Below, in pieces: positions 10,000 through 22,983 of a DNA stretch of 64,000 nucleotides. A program made the translations under genes and the position numbers. The DNA comes from Proteles cristata cristata (lineage: Eukaryota; Chordata; Mammalia; Carnivora; Hyaenidae), in contig JAESUZ010000980.1 in NCBI GenBank assembly GCA_017311185.1, positions 1,736,001 through 1,800,000 of the forward strand, in the 5' to 3' direction. The notes under the pieces were generated by a model, which made no database searches, was not told the origin of the DNA, and saw nothing but the letters and a program-made list of their open reading frames with translations. The first letter of the stretch is position 1. Each line of letters starts with the position of its first letter.

Positions 10000-11585
10000 T
10001 TCATAGCCCATTAACATTTATTCCAAAAACTATTTGGGGTCTTATTGCATCTGTAATGTCTTAGCCCTACAGTTAAACGTTTTTAATATTGTCTTTTAAA
10101 ATTAGAGGTTGAAATGGTCTGTTTCAACTTGCTATTTATCCTATCCCTTTTAAGGGAAAAGTTATTTGTAAAAAAAAAAAAAAAAAAAAAACTCTGAGGG
10201 TGTTTTTAAAGACTAATGTACCATCATAAATTAGAATCATGTGATATCTTTGCTCGGTAGACAATGTAAGAAACAGGTGTCTATCAGGTTTCTCTTCGGT
10301 TTGACAAGCAGGTGTGTAGTATACTGCTGTTGGTGATCCAGCCAGACACCCAAGTTCAGACAAAGGCAATCCAAAGTTCCTAGTCATTTTTGTTTATTCT
10401 AGCTAAGGAACACTTGTGAGCTCCATCCAGTCCGGGGAGTCTGCTTGCTCAGGGACTATTTTACTGGGTACATTCAGTGGTGTTTCAAAGTTTACAAGGA
10501 TGACTATATAGGGTTGACTGATTTTCTTTTTATAGAGCCTGACCTCATCTCTTGAAGCTTCCTGGAAGGCAATATCAGTGTAATCTATGTCTATTCAAAG
10601 TAGATGTTGAGGGGAAAGTAATTCTCCAGTTTAGTGCATTTACATGAACCTACTACTCTTACTCATTTATAGACATATTCAAAAAACCATGTTTTGCACT
10701 CAACCACAGTTTGCACTGAACTGAATCCCATGGTAAGCTATAAGAGAACACATATAAAATATAAAAAATGCTGCTTCTTGGCCTAGGGTCCCTGGGCCCT
10801 CTGATCCTGTGTGAAAATTCTGTGTGTGTGATTGTTCATTTTCCTGAGTAGAAGAACCACAGTTTTCCAGAAATTCTCAATAGGACAATGATTGCAAAAA
10901 GTCTTTCTGACATGGAGAGAATGATAAATGACTGCTTGTCATTGCTTTACTACCAAGTATAATAAAACATGGCAACATTGGTTTCTTGTGACCCTTTATG
11001 ATCATATCAATCCAAGGCTGATTCTTAGGCCTTTCTCCTCTCCTCAGGGCTACCCTGAGCCTCACTCACTCACTTAGGATGCCAGGCCCTTTTGAGGGCT
11101 CTCTGGAGGGTCAATTCCAGGGATAATCAGACCACTAGTGGAACACCAGGTGATTTTAGATGGCACAGGCATGGCAATTAGATACATTCAGTTGGTTAAC
11201 AGATGTCTCCCTTGACCTTCTCTTTTAGTCCTTCTTGTGATGGAAAGAAATAGTCCAGTTGGTATTAGGATTATTTTTACCAACTCTATAACACTCCCTA
11301 GTCTCTCTTTTCAACAGAGAGAGCAAGCCTCAGGCTCAGTCTTCAAAGGCAACTATATCTGGCAAGAATTTAATAACATCTCTTTGTTCATGGCATTTCT
11401 TTCTATAATTACTTCCTCTTTAAGGCAAATAATATTGGTTCTCAATTTATAGCTAGTGAGAAAATTTATTTTTTAAATGAATGTATTTATTTGAAAAAGG
11501 GGAGACAAAATCATAAAAGTAAATGATAGAAATTTAGAAAACACTAGACCAAACAGCTGCTAATAAAGTCTTGTTTTTAATTTTT
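10000..11585. other. Unassigned sequence
   Basis: About 1.6 kb with a poly-A run at 10170-10190. I see no convincing gene or repeat. Confidence 0.45.
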
Positions 11586-11602
11586 GAGATTGATTGTCTT
11601 TT

Positions 11603-11833
11603 TGTTTTTGTTTTTCTAACGTTATTTCTTAACATTTTAATTTTATTTTTGAGAGAGAGAGAGAGACATAGCACAAGCAGGGCGGGGGCAGAGAGGAAGA
11701 CACAGAATCCAAAGCAGGCTCCAGGCTCTGAGCTGTCAGCACAGAGCCTGACATGGGGCTCGAACTTATGAACCATGAGATCATGGCCTGAGCTATAGTC
11801 GACACTTAATCAACCAAGCCATCCAGATGCCCC
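11603..11833 (-). mobile_element. Feliform SINE with diverged TSD
   Basis: A minus-strand SINE whose flanks GAGATTGATTGTCTTT (about 11586-11601) and AAGATTGACTATCTTT (about 11834-11849) look like a diverged target duplication. Confidence 0.92.
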
Positions 11834-12001
11834 AAGATTGACTATCTTTTGGAAAATTCAAGCTAGTTAGGACAAATGTTATAACCAGCAATAGAAATTT
11901 CCATTAAGCATTTCTGAAAAATAAATGTAAATGGTGAGGGATGTCTTTAATATTAATTAGTTAGGATGTTTTCCAATGCTTGTAGTAGGAAACACAACTA
12001 A

Positions 12002-12248
12002 GGTGTGCCTGGGTGGCTCAGTTGGTTCAGCGTCCAACTTCAGCTCAGGTCATGTTCTCATAGTCCATGAGGTCAGGCCCTGCATTGAGCTCTGTGCTGA
12101 CAGCTCAGAGCTTGGAGCCTGCTTCAGATTCTGTGTCTCCTTCTCATTCTGCCCCGCCCACCCACCCACGCTCTGTCTTTCAAAATTAAATAGACATAGA
12201 AAGAAAGAAAGAAAAAGGAAGGAAGGAAGGAAGGAAAGAAAGAAAAAA
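12002..12248 (+). mobile_element. Feliform SINE with purine microsatellite tail
   Basis: The flanks are AACACAACTA (11991-12000) and AACACTACTA (12249-12258). The tail has expanded into (GAAA)n and (GGAA)n at about 12197-12245. This makes an antisense poly-Phe/Leu frame that is not a gene. Confidence 0.93.
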
Positions 12249-12259
12249 AACACTACTAA

Positions 12260-13080
12260 AAGATACCTTAACCAATAAGGACTGTCTCCTAATAGTTTCA
12301 AAGTAGATTCAGCCAGTGACTCAGTGACATCATCAAAGACCCAGGCTCCCTGCCATTCTTAGCATGTAGTTTTGTCTTCAGATTCATTCCCTCATAATCT
12401 CAGGACAGCTTCCAAGACACCACCTCCTCATCCAACAATGACCAGATTCAGAAAAGTGTGAACCACTGTCTTTTGGCCCTTTCAAGAGCAAAGGAAACTT
12501 ACCCAAAAGTTTCCCATATTTTCCTTCACATTTCATAAGCAAGGTTGTACCTTGTGCCTATAGCTAAATAACATCGCCAAGAAAAAGAAACCACCATGAT
12601 AGCCTTAGCCTAATCCCCATTTGCCCACCAAAGGGACTAATGAAAATACTAGGCCCAATAACAGAATAACATTGGGGTTCTCTTGCAAGAAAGTATGAAG
12701 GGAATAGCTGTTGGGTATGCGATCTACATTGTTTGCCATGATCTTGCATTAATACAAGATTTTAACAAGTCTGAGGGGTGCAAAAAGGTTAAAAGTTAAC
12801 ATTGGAGAAAAATCTTATTTCAGTGTCACAAAGGAGTATTAGAAATATGGGCCATCAAAATACACACAGAGATGGTATTCTGGAAAGCAGAAAATGATAC
12901 TTTTTTTCAGGGTCCAGATAGAGTAAACTCTCAAAAAAAAAATAATCTTAGGTGTTTAAAAAACACTGATTAGTCGATAATCCCTCTCCCCTATCGAAAC
13001 CCCCTCAGATACTGTGAGCAGAAAAAAGATATGCAAGGGCAATCACACAGCAAAAAAAGTGGTTACTGTTGTTCTTTTTA
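12260..13080. other. Unassigned sequence
   Basis: No repeat or gene recognised. It contains short poly-T and poly-A runs near 12901 and 12934. Confidence 0.45.
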
Positions 13081-13100
13081 AGAATTTGATCTATTTTTTA

Positions 13101-13320
13101 TTTTATATTTTTTAATGTTTTTTATTTATTTCTGAGAGAGAGAGAGACAGCATGAACAGGGGAGGGTCAGAGAGAGAGGGAGACACAGAATCTGAAGCAG
13201 GCTTCTGGCTCTGAGCTAGCTGTCAGCACAGAGCCCAACACGGGGCTCTAACCCATGAACCATGAGATCATGACCTGAGCCGAAGTCGGACACTTAACCA
13301 ACTAAGCTACCCAGGCACCC
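13101..13320 (-). mobile_element. Feliform SINE with perfect 18-bp TSD
   Basis: AATTTGATCTATTTTTTA is present exactly at 13083-13100 and 13323-13340. The body carries an intermediate form (GAGCTAGCTGTCAGCAC), shared only with the SINE at 52417-52653. Confidence 0.96.
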
Positions 13321-13739
13321 CAAATTTGATCTATTTTTTAAAGCTGCACAATGCTTATCATGGGAAAAAGATAAGAACATTATTGGACTTTGTTATATAT
13401 TTCCATTTTTAAAAGAAATTCACTTACATGTGTAATGTCAATGGGCATCTTTATCTCACCTGTACATAGAACTTATAGATGTTTTAATCTGCCCTGACAG
13501 GTAATTTTAGTGAGTAAATGAAGTAGGATATAAACCTCCAACTCACCTCTCTCAGGTTATTTTTGTTTTAAATGCTTTCTAACCATAATTCTTGGCTTTA
13601 TATCCCACTCTAGAATGAACGGAATTATAGAAATGACTGAATTCGGGTCTGGACGGAGCCATGAGGAGACAGGAAAGGCCATCTGGCAAATATTGAGATA
13701 TTGCTTGAGCATGTCAGGCAATGTCACGTCTTTTTGTTT

Positions 13740-13925
13740 ACTCTGACTCAAAAATAACTCTGTAATACAGACAATTTTGTCCAATTTTAAAGACATAAAA
13801 TTGAGGGCCAAAGAAAGGGAGTCATTTGCTAGAGTTTACAAAGCTAGTAAATAGTGGAACAAAGATTTGAACTCAGGTCTTTCTGAACCCAGATCCCATA
13901 TTATTTCCATTGAACTATCCTACAT
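13740..13925 (-). repeat. MIR, minus strand
   Basis: 'TTTACAAAGCTAGTAAATAGTGGAAC' and 'GATTTGAACTCAGGTCTTTCTGAACCCAGA' match the reverse complement of MIR. Confidence 0.75.
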
Positions 13926-13929
13926 TGGT

Positions 13930-15239
13930 ACAGCCAAATAACAAAGGACAAAATCAAGAGGTTATAAAGTGGGATCAAAAGAAGAAGTTAAAAGATGTGG
14001 AGAAATAGGAAAACAAAGGTCAAGAACAAATCTAGGCAACAAATAGATATTTAACACCTACTGTATGCCAAGCATGGTCTAGAAAAGAGACTAGACATGG
14101 TGAAGGAAGGGAAGGAGTCAAGAATCAATAGTGACTCTAAGATACTCTGAGATCTAAAGGGAGGGGCTTTTTATATGTTCTTTGGTGTGGGGCCAGAACA
14201 GGGAGTGGTGTGGCTGGGACTTGGGGATAAACAGGCACACCTGGGGAATAAGGAATGAACTTTGCAGGGTGGGGTTTGGGGAAACCTACTTTATGGTAAG
14301 GTTGCCTTTTCACCACTAGGGAAGATTTCCCTTACTTTGCACTTCTATGGATCTGGGGGCAAAGTCTAGCTACCTAACTTTAAATTAACTGACAGACTTT
14401 TCCTCCTAGATCACAGCCCAATATTTCCATGTTTTATACATTGGTAAAAGTTATTTTTATCATAAATTTTAGTAATCACAATGTATCAGAAATTATTAAA
14501 GCTATGATAGTGTTCCCATATTTGAAATCCCTCTGAGAAAATGATTTTAGCATTTCTTCTGTTCACATAACAAAAAGTCAGGCATTGTTGTCACATTGAC
14601 ATTTGAGTGTCAGTGTTATCCAGATATCTGTCACTTAAAGAGATTAACTATCATTATCACAATTGTCGGTCTGAATAATACCACATAGTTTCAGCCTTAT
14701 GACTCATTTGTGGAAAAGAATGCTATTTCTTTTAGTGTATCAGTTTTAACCTGCCAATCTTCATAATGGCCTGCATATTTTTCATTAGCCCTTTTCATAC
14801 TTACCAGTGCTTCCAAAAAGACTTGGCAGTTATCTGTATTTATCAAAACCTAAAGGAAAACAACACTAGTGCTACAACATATTTTTGACCTGGACTTACC
14901 AAAAGCCCATCTAGTTTCAACCCAAAGCTGGATATACCCTGCACCCCAGAAAGCAAGTTGGGAAAATCCCAGGGGGCCAGATGATGCCACAGAATTTCCC
15001 AACAGAAAACCAATGCCACACCCCTACTCACCCCTTTCACTCTCTGAAAGTACAGAAAATGCAGACTACTCCACATGCTATTGGTCAAAGGTGAAAAGGT
15101 ACTTTGAACAGTCTAATCTTGCTGATCTCTGGGAGTGTACATAAATTCACCTTACTAAATATAATTTAGTAAGCATCACATTTCTCAAAAGCCACTAGAC
15201 TCATTTTTCTAAATGAATTTTTCAGTATTTAAACATACT
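13930..15239. other. Mostly unassigned sequence
   Basis: A possible L2 scrap near 14040-14160 ('TACTGTATGCCAAGCATGG'). The rest shows no repeat or gene I can support. Open frames on both strands at 14843-15144 lack motifs. Confidence 0.4.
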
Positions 15240-15440
15240 TTGGATTTTTTGAGCGTTGGCTTACCTGTGGTCTGGCCGCCGACTCTGGAGCATAGGGTGA
15301 CTCCAACCGCTCAGGATCTCGCCACTTGCATTAACCACATCCATACTTTGGCCATCACTACCCGGCACACTGATGATTTTACTGTACTTCTCACTGGTGT
15401 GACGGCATTTCTCCCTCTCCAAAGGGTCTCAACAAGGTCA
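15240..15440. other. CpG-richer unexplained segment
   Basis: About eight CpGs in 200 bases, in a region otherwise almost free of them. It overlaps an 88-codon plus-strand open frame (15213-15479) and a good minus-strand donor (CAG|GTAAGCC) near 15262. I do not recognise the sequence. It could be a recent insertion, a regulatory segment or the edge of the L1 insertion's 5' sequence. Confidence 0.35.
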
Positions 15441-15619
15441 AAACGGAGTGGACTCATTTCTCCCTATTACTCCTACTAAATACAGCAAAAACTTCTATGC
15501 ATTATACATAAAATAAATATAAGGAGCCTGAAAGGATCAGAGAAGAAGGCAGACCAGCTAGGAACCTTGGGACCTGAGGAACGATGCTGTGGTATTGAAC
15601 TTAAAGGGCCATCTCAATT

Positions 15620-17172
15620 CAGATTGGGGCCAACCTGGCGGAGAAGTAGGGGGCTCCGAACTTCCCGCATCTCTCAAACAAAGGGCTGAAACCAAAGGAT
15701 TTTGAACCCCAAGAATCTGGGAGGAAAAGAGACAGAGTCTACCAAGGAGAAAATGGGAAAACCAGACAGCCTCATAGGTGGGTGATAGCAAACTGCGGGT
15801 GATAAAAAAGGCCGCATAAGCACGGAGGGGAGGGATCCGCTTCTGCAGAGGGACAAAAGGAAGAGAAAGAGCGGCTGGGAAAGGGCTGTATCTGGACAAG
15901 AGAAAAACTCAGACGGGAGGGAGAAGGATCCCATCTCTAACTGCAGGGTTTTTTTCTGCCTGGGGCAGCAGCCCTGTTTGCGCATCTGAGGAGGAGAGAG
16001 CCAGCCCCCGGGCTTGGTAGGATGTCAGGGGCCCGGTCTGCAGCAGGAGCGACCGGTCCCCCCCCCCTCCCCCAGGGGCTGCGGCACAGCCGGTGGACCA
16101 TGCACACTGAGCGGGAGTTTAAAACCCAGCTAAGCACGGTCACAAGAGACGCAGAGCAAGACAGACCACCGTGTCTGCACCCGCGGGACAGTGAGGACGG
16201 ATCCAAAAGAACGACTTGGGACACCTGGTCAGTGAAGACTGGACTGAGGAGTCGCCATTTTTCTCCCCACAACCACCAAGGCGGGGCCTCAGGGATCCAA
16301 CGACTAACAGTGGAGGCGGGACCTGCCTACACCAAACCACGCCCCCCTGCCCTGGGGAATTACATATCAGCGGAACTGAATGGTCGCTTAGAACCAGACA
16401 GCCCCCTCCTCTGGCCCAGCACTGCTGCATTGCCTGGATTAATTCTAGGACAATTCTTGTTATTTAGATTTGTTCTCCCTTTTCTCCTCTTCCCTCCTCT
16501 AGGCTGGTTTTGGTTTGCTTAAACAGACATATTTAATCCATTCTCTTGACGTATATTCTACACCTCCTTCTTTCCTTTCGCTCTCTCTGGAATAATCAGG
16601 CCATATATAGTTTCTCTGGGTAACTTTATCTTCGTTTTTTTTTTTTTTCCACCTCTTTCCTTATTCTCTTTTCTCACTCTCTGGATTAAGCCTCTTAGTC
16701 TCTCTGCCTAGTCTCTCAATATTCATTTTTTCTTTTTCCCCATCCCTGTCATTTCTCTGTTTGTATATGCTTTTCCATCAGCACTGCCTCCACCCTGTTC
16801 TTTACTTGTAGCTAGTCTTTCTGGTTTTTTGCTTTTAGATTATTTTTGTGTTTTGTTTTTGTTTGTTTGCTTATTTGTTTTATTTGTGAGTTTGCATGTT
16901 TTTGTTTACTGTTTGTTTTTTGTTTTTCTTTCCAGGGCTACTTCATGGTACAAATCAAAGCACACTTGGTGGAGGGTCCAAAACATCACTATGAGTAGGT
17001 AAATAAAACAGCCAAAGTCATAACAACACAGAGCAAGTAACACTCTCCAAAAAACACTTCCTGAACATCCAGGCCCTGGACAGTGTATGACCCCCTTTAA
17101 TATAGCAGTGCTCACAGTTGCAGAGCACGTAATAAGCTTTTACAACTTACAAGGGACAGAAAACTAGCCAAA
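15620..17172 (+). promoter_or_regulatory. L1 5'UTR / internal promoter region
   Basis: About 1.55 kb precedes ORF1. The first 750 bases are G/C- and CpG-rich, as expected for an L1 promoter. The next part (about 16440-16930) is strongly T/C-rich. Promoter activity is inferred from the family; sequence decay makes current activity unlikely. Open frames on both strands at 15558-16522 are by-products of this GC-rich segment. Confidence 0.65.
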
Positions 17173-18060
17173 ATGACGAAACGGAAGAATTATCCCCACA
17201 TAAAGGAGTGACAGCTAAAGAATTAATCAAAACAGATATAAGCAAATAACTAAATAAGAATTTAGAATAATCGTCATAAAATTAATCACTGGGCTTGAAA
17301 AGAGCATAGAAGACAGCAGGGACTCTGTTGCTGCAGAGATCAAAGATCTTAAAAACAGTCATGATGAATTAAAAAATGCTATAAGTGAGGTGCAAAATAA
17401 AATGGAGGCAGCCACAGAATGGATTGAAGAGGCAGAGGGGAGAAGAGGTGAATTAGAAAATAAAATTATGGAGGGGGGGAGAATTATGGCAAAAGAGGAA
17501 GCTGAGAAAATGAGAGATAAATTGATCCAAGATCATGAAAGGAGAATTAGAGAACTAAGTGATGTAATCAAACAATATCTGTATCATAGAAATTCGAGAA
17601 ACAGAGAGGGAAAGGAGCTGAAGGGGTACTTGAACAAATCATAGCTAAGAACTTTCCCAGCCTGGAGAAAGAAGACATTGAAATCCAAGAGGCACAGAGA
17701 ACTCCCCTCAGACGTAACTTGAATTGATCTTCTGCACAATATATCATGGTGAAACTGGCAAAGTACAAGGATAAAGAGAGAATTCTGAAAGCAGCTAGGG
17801 ATAAGTGGGCCTTAACATACAAAGATAGACACATAAGGGTAGTAGCAGACCTATCCACAGAAACTTGGCAGACCAGAAAGGAATGTTAGGAAATCTTCAA
17901 TGTGATGAACAGGAAAAATATGCAGCCAAGAATCCTTTATCCAGCAAGCCTGTCATTCAGAATAGAAGGAGAGATATAGGTCTTCCCAAACAAACAAAAA
18001 CTGAAGGAATTAATCACTGCTAAACCAGCCCTACAAGAGATCCTAAGGGGGACTCTGTGA
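17173..18060 (+). pseudogene. L1 ORF1 pseudogene (RNA-binding protein)
   Basis: The start ATGACGAAACGG is at 17173 and the family-like end (LKELITAKPALQEILRGTL, stop at 18058-18060) is preserved, giving 296 codons including the stop. In the family this protein is a trimeric coiled-coil RNA chaperone that coats L1 RNA. Visible here are the coiled-coil part (about 17390-17640), the 'IQEAQRTP' start of the C-terminal half and the RRM core near 'RILKAARDK' (about 17785). An early stop comes after 12 codons and others follow, so no full product is possible. Confidence 0.85.
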
Positions 18061-18107
18061 ATGAAATGTTCCAAGGTACACAAAGTACCAGAGACATCAC
18101 TACAAGC

Positions 18108-21100
18108 ATGAATCTTACAGAGAACACAATAATTCTAAACCCATATTTTTCAATAATAACACTGAGTGTAAATGGACTAAATGCCCCAATCAAAAAACAT
18201 AGGGCATCAGAATGGATTAAAAAAGAAAGAAACAAGACCCATTCATTGGCTGTCTACAAGAGACTCATTTTAGACCTGAGGACACCTTCAGATTGAAAGT
18301 GAGGGGATGGAGAACTATTTACCATGCAACTGAAAGTCAAAATAAAACTGGAGTAGCCATACTTATATCAGACAAATGACTTTAAATTAAAGGCTATAAC
18401 AAGAGATGAAGAAGGGCATTATATAATAATTACAGGGTCTATCCATCAGGAAGAGCTAACAATTAAAAATGTCTACACACCGAATTCGGCAGCACCCAAA
18501 TATATAAAACAATTAATCACAAACATAGGCAATTTTATTGATAAGAATGTGCTAATTGCAGGGGATTTTAACTCTCCACTTACAGCAATGGATAGATCAT
18601 CTAGACAGAGAATCAATAAAGAAACCATGGCCCTGAACAATACATTGGACACAATGGACTTGACATATTTAGAACTCTACATCCCAAAGCAGTGGAACAC
18701 ACGTTCTTCTCAAATGCACATGGTACATTCTCCAAGATGGATCACATACTGGGTCACAAAGCAGCCATCAATAAATATAAAAGAATTGAGATCATATCAT
18801 GCACACTTTCAGATCACAATGCTAAGAAACTTGAAATCAACCACAGGAAAAAGTCTGGAAAACCTCCAAAAGCATAGAGATCAAAGAACATCCTACTAAA
18901 GAATAAATGGGTCAAACAGGGAATTAGAGAAGAAATTTAAAAATTATATGGAAACAAATGAAGATAAAAATACAACAATCCAAACCTTTTGGGATGCAAC
19001 AAAGGCACCCCTAAGAGGAAAATACATTGCAATCCAGGCCTATCTCAAGAAAGAAGAAAAATTCTAAATACAAAATCTAACAGCACACCTCAAAGAACTA
19101 GAAGCCAGACAGCAAAGACACCCTCCAAACTCAGCAGAAGAAGAGAAATAATAAAGATCAGAGCAGAAATAAACAATATTGAATCCAAAAAAAAGAACAG
19201 AAGAACAGATCAATGAAACTGAGAGTTGGTTTTTTGAAAAAATATACAAATTGATAAACCTCTAGACAGGCTTCTCAAAAAGAAAAGAGAGAGGACCCAA
19301 ATAGATAAAATCATGAGTGAAAATGGATTTATTACAACCAATCCCTCAGAAATAGAGGCAAATATCAGGGAATACTATGAAAAATTACATGCCAGCAAAC
19401 TGGACAATCTGGGAGAAATGGACAAATTCCTAAACACTCACACACTACCAAAACTCAAATGGGAAGAAATAGAAAATTTAAACAGACCCAGAACTAGTGA
19501 AGAAATTGAATCAATTATCAAAAATCTCCCAACAAATAAGAGTCCTGGACCAGATGGTTTCCCTGGGGAACTCTACCAGACATTTGAAACAGAGTTAGTA
19601 CCTATCCTCTCAAGCTATTCCAAAATATAAATATGGAAGGAAAACTTCCAGACTCATTCTATGAAGCCAGCATCACTTTGATTCCCAAACTACATAGGGA
19701 CCCAGCAAAAAAAGGAAAACTAGAGGCCAATATCCCTGATGAATATGGATGCAAAAATTCCCATCAAGATACAGCATATAAAAAGAATTATTCACCATGA
19801 TCAAGTGGGATTCATTCTTGGGTGGCAGGGCTGGTTCAATACTCGCAAATCAATCAATGTAATACATCACATTAACAAAAGGAAAGATAAGAGCCATATG
19901 ATCCTGTCAATAGATGCAGAAAAAGCATTTGACAAATTACAGCATCCTCAAGAAAGTCAGGATAGAAGGAACATACTTAAACATAAAAGCCATTTATGAA
20001 AAGTCCACAGCTAATATCATCCTCAATGGGGAAAACTGAGAGCTTTCTCCCTGAGATCAGGAACACGACAGTGATGTTCACTCTTATCACTGTTGTTTAA
20101 CATAGTGTTGGAAGTCCTAGCATCAGCAATCAGACAACAAAAGGAAATAAAAATCATCAGAATTGGTAGAGGAAGTCAAACTTTCACTTTTCGCAGATAA
20201 CATGATACTCTACATGGAAAACCCAACAGACTCCACCAATAATCTGCTAGAACTGATTCAGGAATTCAGCAAAGTCACAGGGTACAAAATCAACATACAG
20301 AAATTGGTTGCATTTTCATACACCAATAATGAAACAACAGAAAGAGAAATCAAGAAACTGATCTCATTCACAAGTGCACCAAGAACCATAAAATACCTAG
20401 GAATAAACCTAACCAAAGATATAAAAGATCTGTATGATGAAAACTATAGAAAACTTATGAAGGAAATTGAAGAAGAGACAAAGAAATGGAAAAACATTCC
20501 AGGCTCATGGATCAGAAGAATAAATATTGTTAAAATGTCGATACTACCCAAAGCAATCTACACATGCAATGCAATCCCAATCAAAATTGCACCAGCATTC
20601 TTCTCAAGGCTGGAACAAACAATCCTAAAATTTGTATGGAACCACAAAAGACCCCAAATAGCCAAAGTAATATTGAAGAAGAAAACCAAAACGGGAGGCA
20701 TCACAGTCCCAGACTTTAGCCTCTACTACAAAGCTGTAATAATCAAGACAGTACGCTACGGGCACAAAACCAGACACATAGACCATTGGAATAGAATAGA
20801 GAACCCAGAATTGGACCCACAGGTGTATGACCAACTAATCTTTGACAAAGCAGGAAAGGGTACCCAATGGAAAAAAGACAGAGAACTGGATAGCAACATG
20901 CAGAAAAGTGAAACTGGACCACTTTTTTACACCATACACACACACAAAAAAACTCAAAATGGATAAAGGACCTGAATGTGAGATAGGAAACCATCAAAAC
21001 CCTAGAAAGAAAGCAGGCAACAACCTCTTTGATCTCAGCCACAGAAATTTCTTACTCAACACATCACTGAAGCAAGAGAATTAAAAGCAAAAATGAACTA

Positions 21101-21893
21101 TTGGGACCTCATCAAGACAAAAGCTTCTACACTGCAAAGGAATCAATCAACAAAACTAAAAGGCAACAGACAGAATGGGAAAAGATAGTTGCAAATGACA
21201 TATCAGATAAAGGGCTAGTATCCAAAATCTAAAAGGAACTCACCAAACTCCACAGTTGAAAAACAAATAATCCAGTGAAGAAATGGGTAGGAGACAATGA
21301 ATAGACACTTTTCCAAAGAAGACATCCAGATGGCCAACAGACACATAAAAAGATGTTCAACGTCACTCATCATCAAGGAAATACAAATCAAAACCACACT
21401 GAGATACCACCTCACACCAGTCAGAATGGCTAAAATGAACAAATCAGGAGACTATAGATGCTGGCAAGGATGTGGAGAAACAGGAACCCTCTTTCACTGT
21501 TGGTGGGAATGCAAACTGGTGCAGCTGCTCTGGAAAACAGTGTGGAGGTCCCTCAAAAAATTAAAAATTTTTTATGACTCAGCAATAGCACTGCTGGGCA
21601 TTTACTCAAGGGATACAGGAGTGCTGATGCATAGGGGTATATGTACCCCAATGTTCATAGCAGCACTTTCAACAATAGCCAAATCATGGAAAGAGCTTAA
21701 ATGTCCATCAACTGGCAAATGGATAAAGAAGGTGTGTTATATACATACAATGGAATACTACTTGGAAATGAGAAATAATGAAATCTGGCCATTTGCAGCA
21801 ATGTGGATGGAACTGGAGGGTATAATGCTAAGTGAAATAAGTCAGTCAGAAAAATACACATACCATATTTTCTTATTCATAGGTGGATCTTGA
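18108..21893 (+). pseudogene. L1 ORF2 pseudogene (endonuclease / reverse transcriptase)
   Basis: The length is close to normal (about 3.8 kb). Recognisable parts in order: endonuclease start (SVNGLNAPIKKHR), LQETH (about 18253-18270), GDFNSPL (about 18558), the SDHN histidine motif (18809-18820), RT 'KSPGPDGF' (about 19540), RT motif A '[10 protein letters not shown]' (about 19909), the catalytic box as FADN instead of FADD (20190-20201), and the C-terminal Cys/His segment '[18 protein letters not shown]' (about 21460). It ends FIGGS, stop. The domains lie in at least two frames with several switches. The last 198 codons (21297-21893) are still open. In the family this protein nicks target DNA and copies L1 RNA; this copy cannot. 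Confidence 0.9.
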
Positions 21894-22129
21894 GAAACTT
21901 AACAGAAGACCATTGGGGAGGAGAAGGGGAAAAAAATTACAGAGAGGGAAGGAGGCAAACCATAAGAGACTCTTAAATACTGAGAACAAACTGAGGGTTG
22001 ATGAGGAGTGGGGAAGAGGGGAAAGTGGGCGAGGGGCATTGAGGAGAGCACTTGTTGGGATGAGCACTGGGTGTTGTATGGAAACCAATCTGACAATAAA
22101 TTATATTTAAAAAAAAAAACCCAGATCAA

Positions 22130-22500
<371 letters not shown>

Positions 22501-22502
22501 GC

Positions 22503-22690
22503 CTGACCAAAAGCTCTGAGTCTGGAGTCAGAAAGTCTTGGGTTCAAGTCCTGGCTCAACCATTTGGTCAAGTGCCAAAACCCCCCTAGATCTTTTCATC
22601 TAACACATAAAGATAATAAATTTTATTTCAACAAGTTGTTGGTTTGACTCCAACAAAATGGTACAGATAAATAGTTATAATAGTGCATGA
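22503..22690 (+). repeat. MIR
   Basis: 'GCTCTGAGTCTGGAGTCAGAAAGTCTTGGGTTCAAGTCCTGGCTC' is a clear MIR 5' half. The rest is decayed. Confidence 0.85.
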
Positions 22691-22765
22691 CCCTTAAGGA
22701 CTATAAAGAAATGGCAACAAATTTAAAAAGCAATAGACTCAGTCAAGGCTCAGAAAGGAAATGCA

Positions 22766-22975
22766 TGGATGCCTGGGTGGCTCAGTCAGGTAAGCATCTG
22801 ACTCTTGGCTTCTGCTCAAGTCATGATCTCATGGTTCATGGGTTTGAGCCCCACATCTGGCTCTGTGCTAGCAATGTGGAGTCTGTTTGGGATTCTCTCT
22901 CTCCTCTCTCTCTGCCTCTACCCCACTCATGTTCTCTCGCTCTCTCTCTCTCTCTCAAAGTAAATAAACTTAGAA
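22766..22975 (+). mobile_element. Feliform SINE
   Basis: A plus-strand SINE with standard head, C/T tract and AAAGTAAATAAAC tail. A second SINE in the opposite direction follows directly. Confidence 0.93.
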
Positions 22976-22983
22976 ATAATTTT

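Larger units (their letters stand above)
15620..22119 (+). mobile_element. Near-full-length LINE-1, dead
   Basis: It has a 5'UTR starting about 15620 (AACCTGGCGGAGAAGTAGGG, YY1-like by analogy), then ORF1, ORF2, a short 3'UTR with AATAAA at 22095-22100, and a poly-A tail at 22110-22119. The 3' end (GGGTGTTGTATGGAAACC) is the form common in carnivore genomes. Total length of about 6.5 kb is the normal full length. Both frames carry stops and shifts, so it cannot move by itself. I could not find a convincing TSD, and the exact 5' boundary is uncertain. Confidence 0.92.

Noticed and set aside
12050..12301. Phe/Leu-rich frame that looks like a membrane protein
   Set aside because: Antisense of a SINE and its GAAA/GGAA tail.
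15558..16522. Several 90-166-codon frames on both strands
   Set aside because: They lie in the G/C-rich L1 5'UTR; overlapping open frames on both strands are expected there and no L1 protein maps to this part.
19064..19249. Minus-strand Phe/Ser/Cys-rich frames across the L1 (also 20743-21042, 21873-22129)
   Set aside because: Antisense shadows of L1 ORF2 and its 3'UTR.
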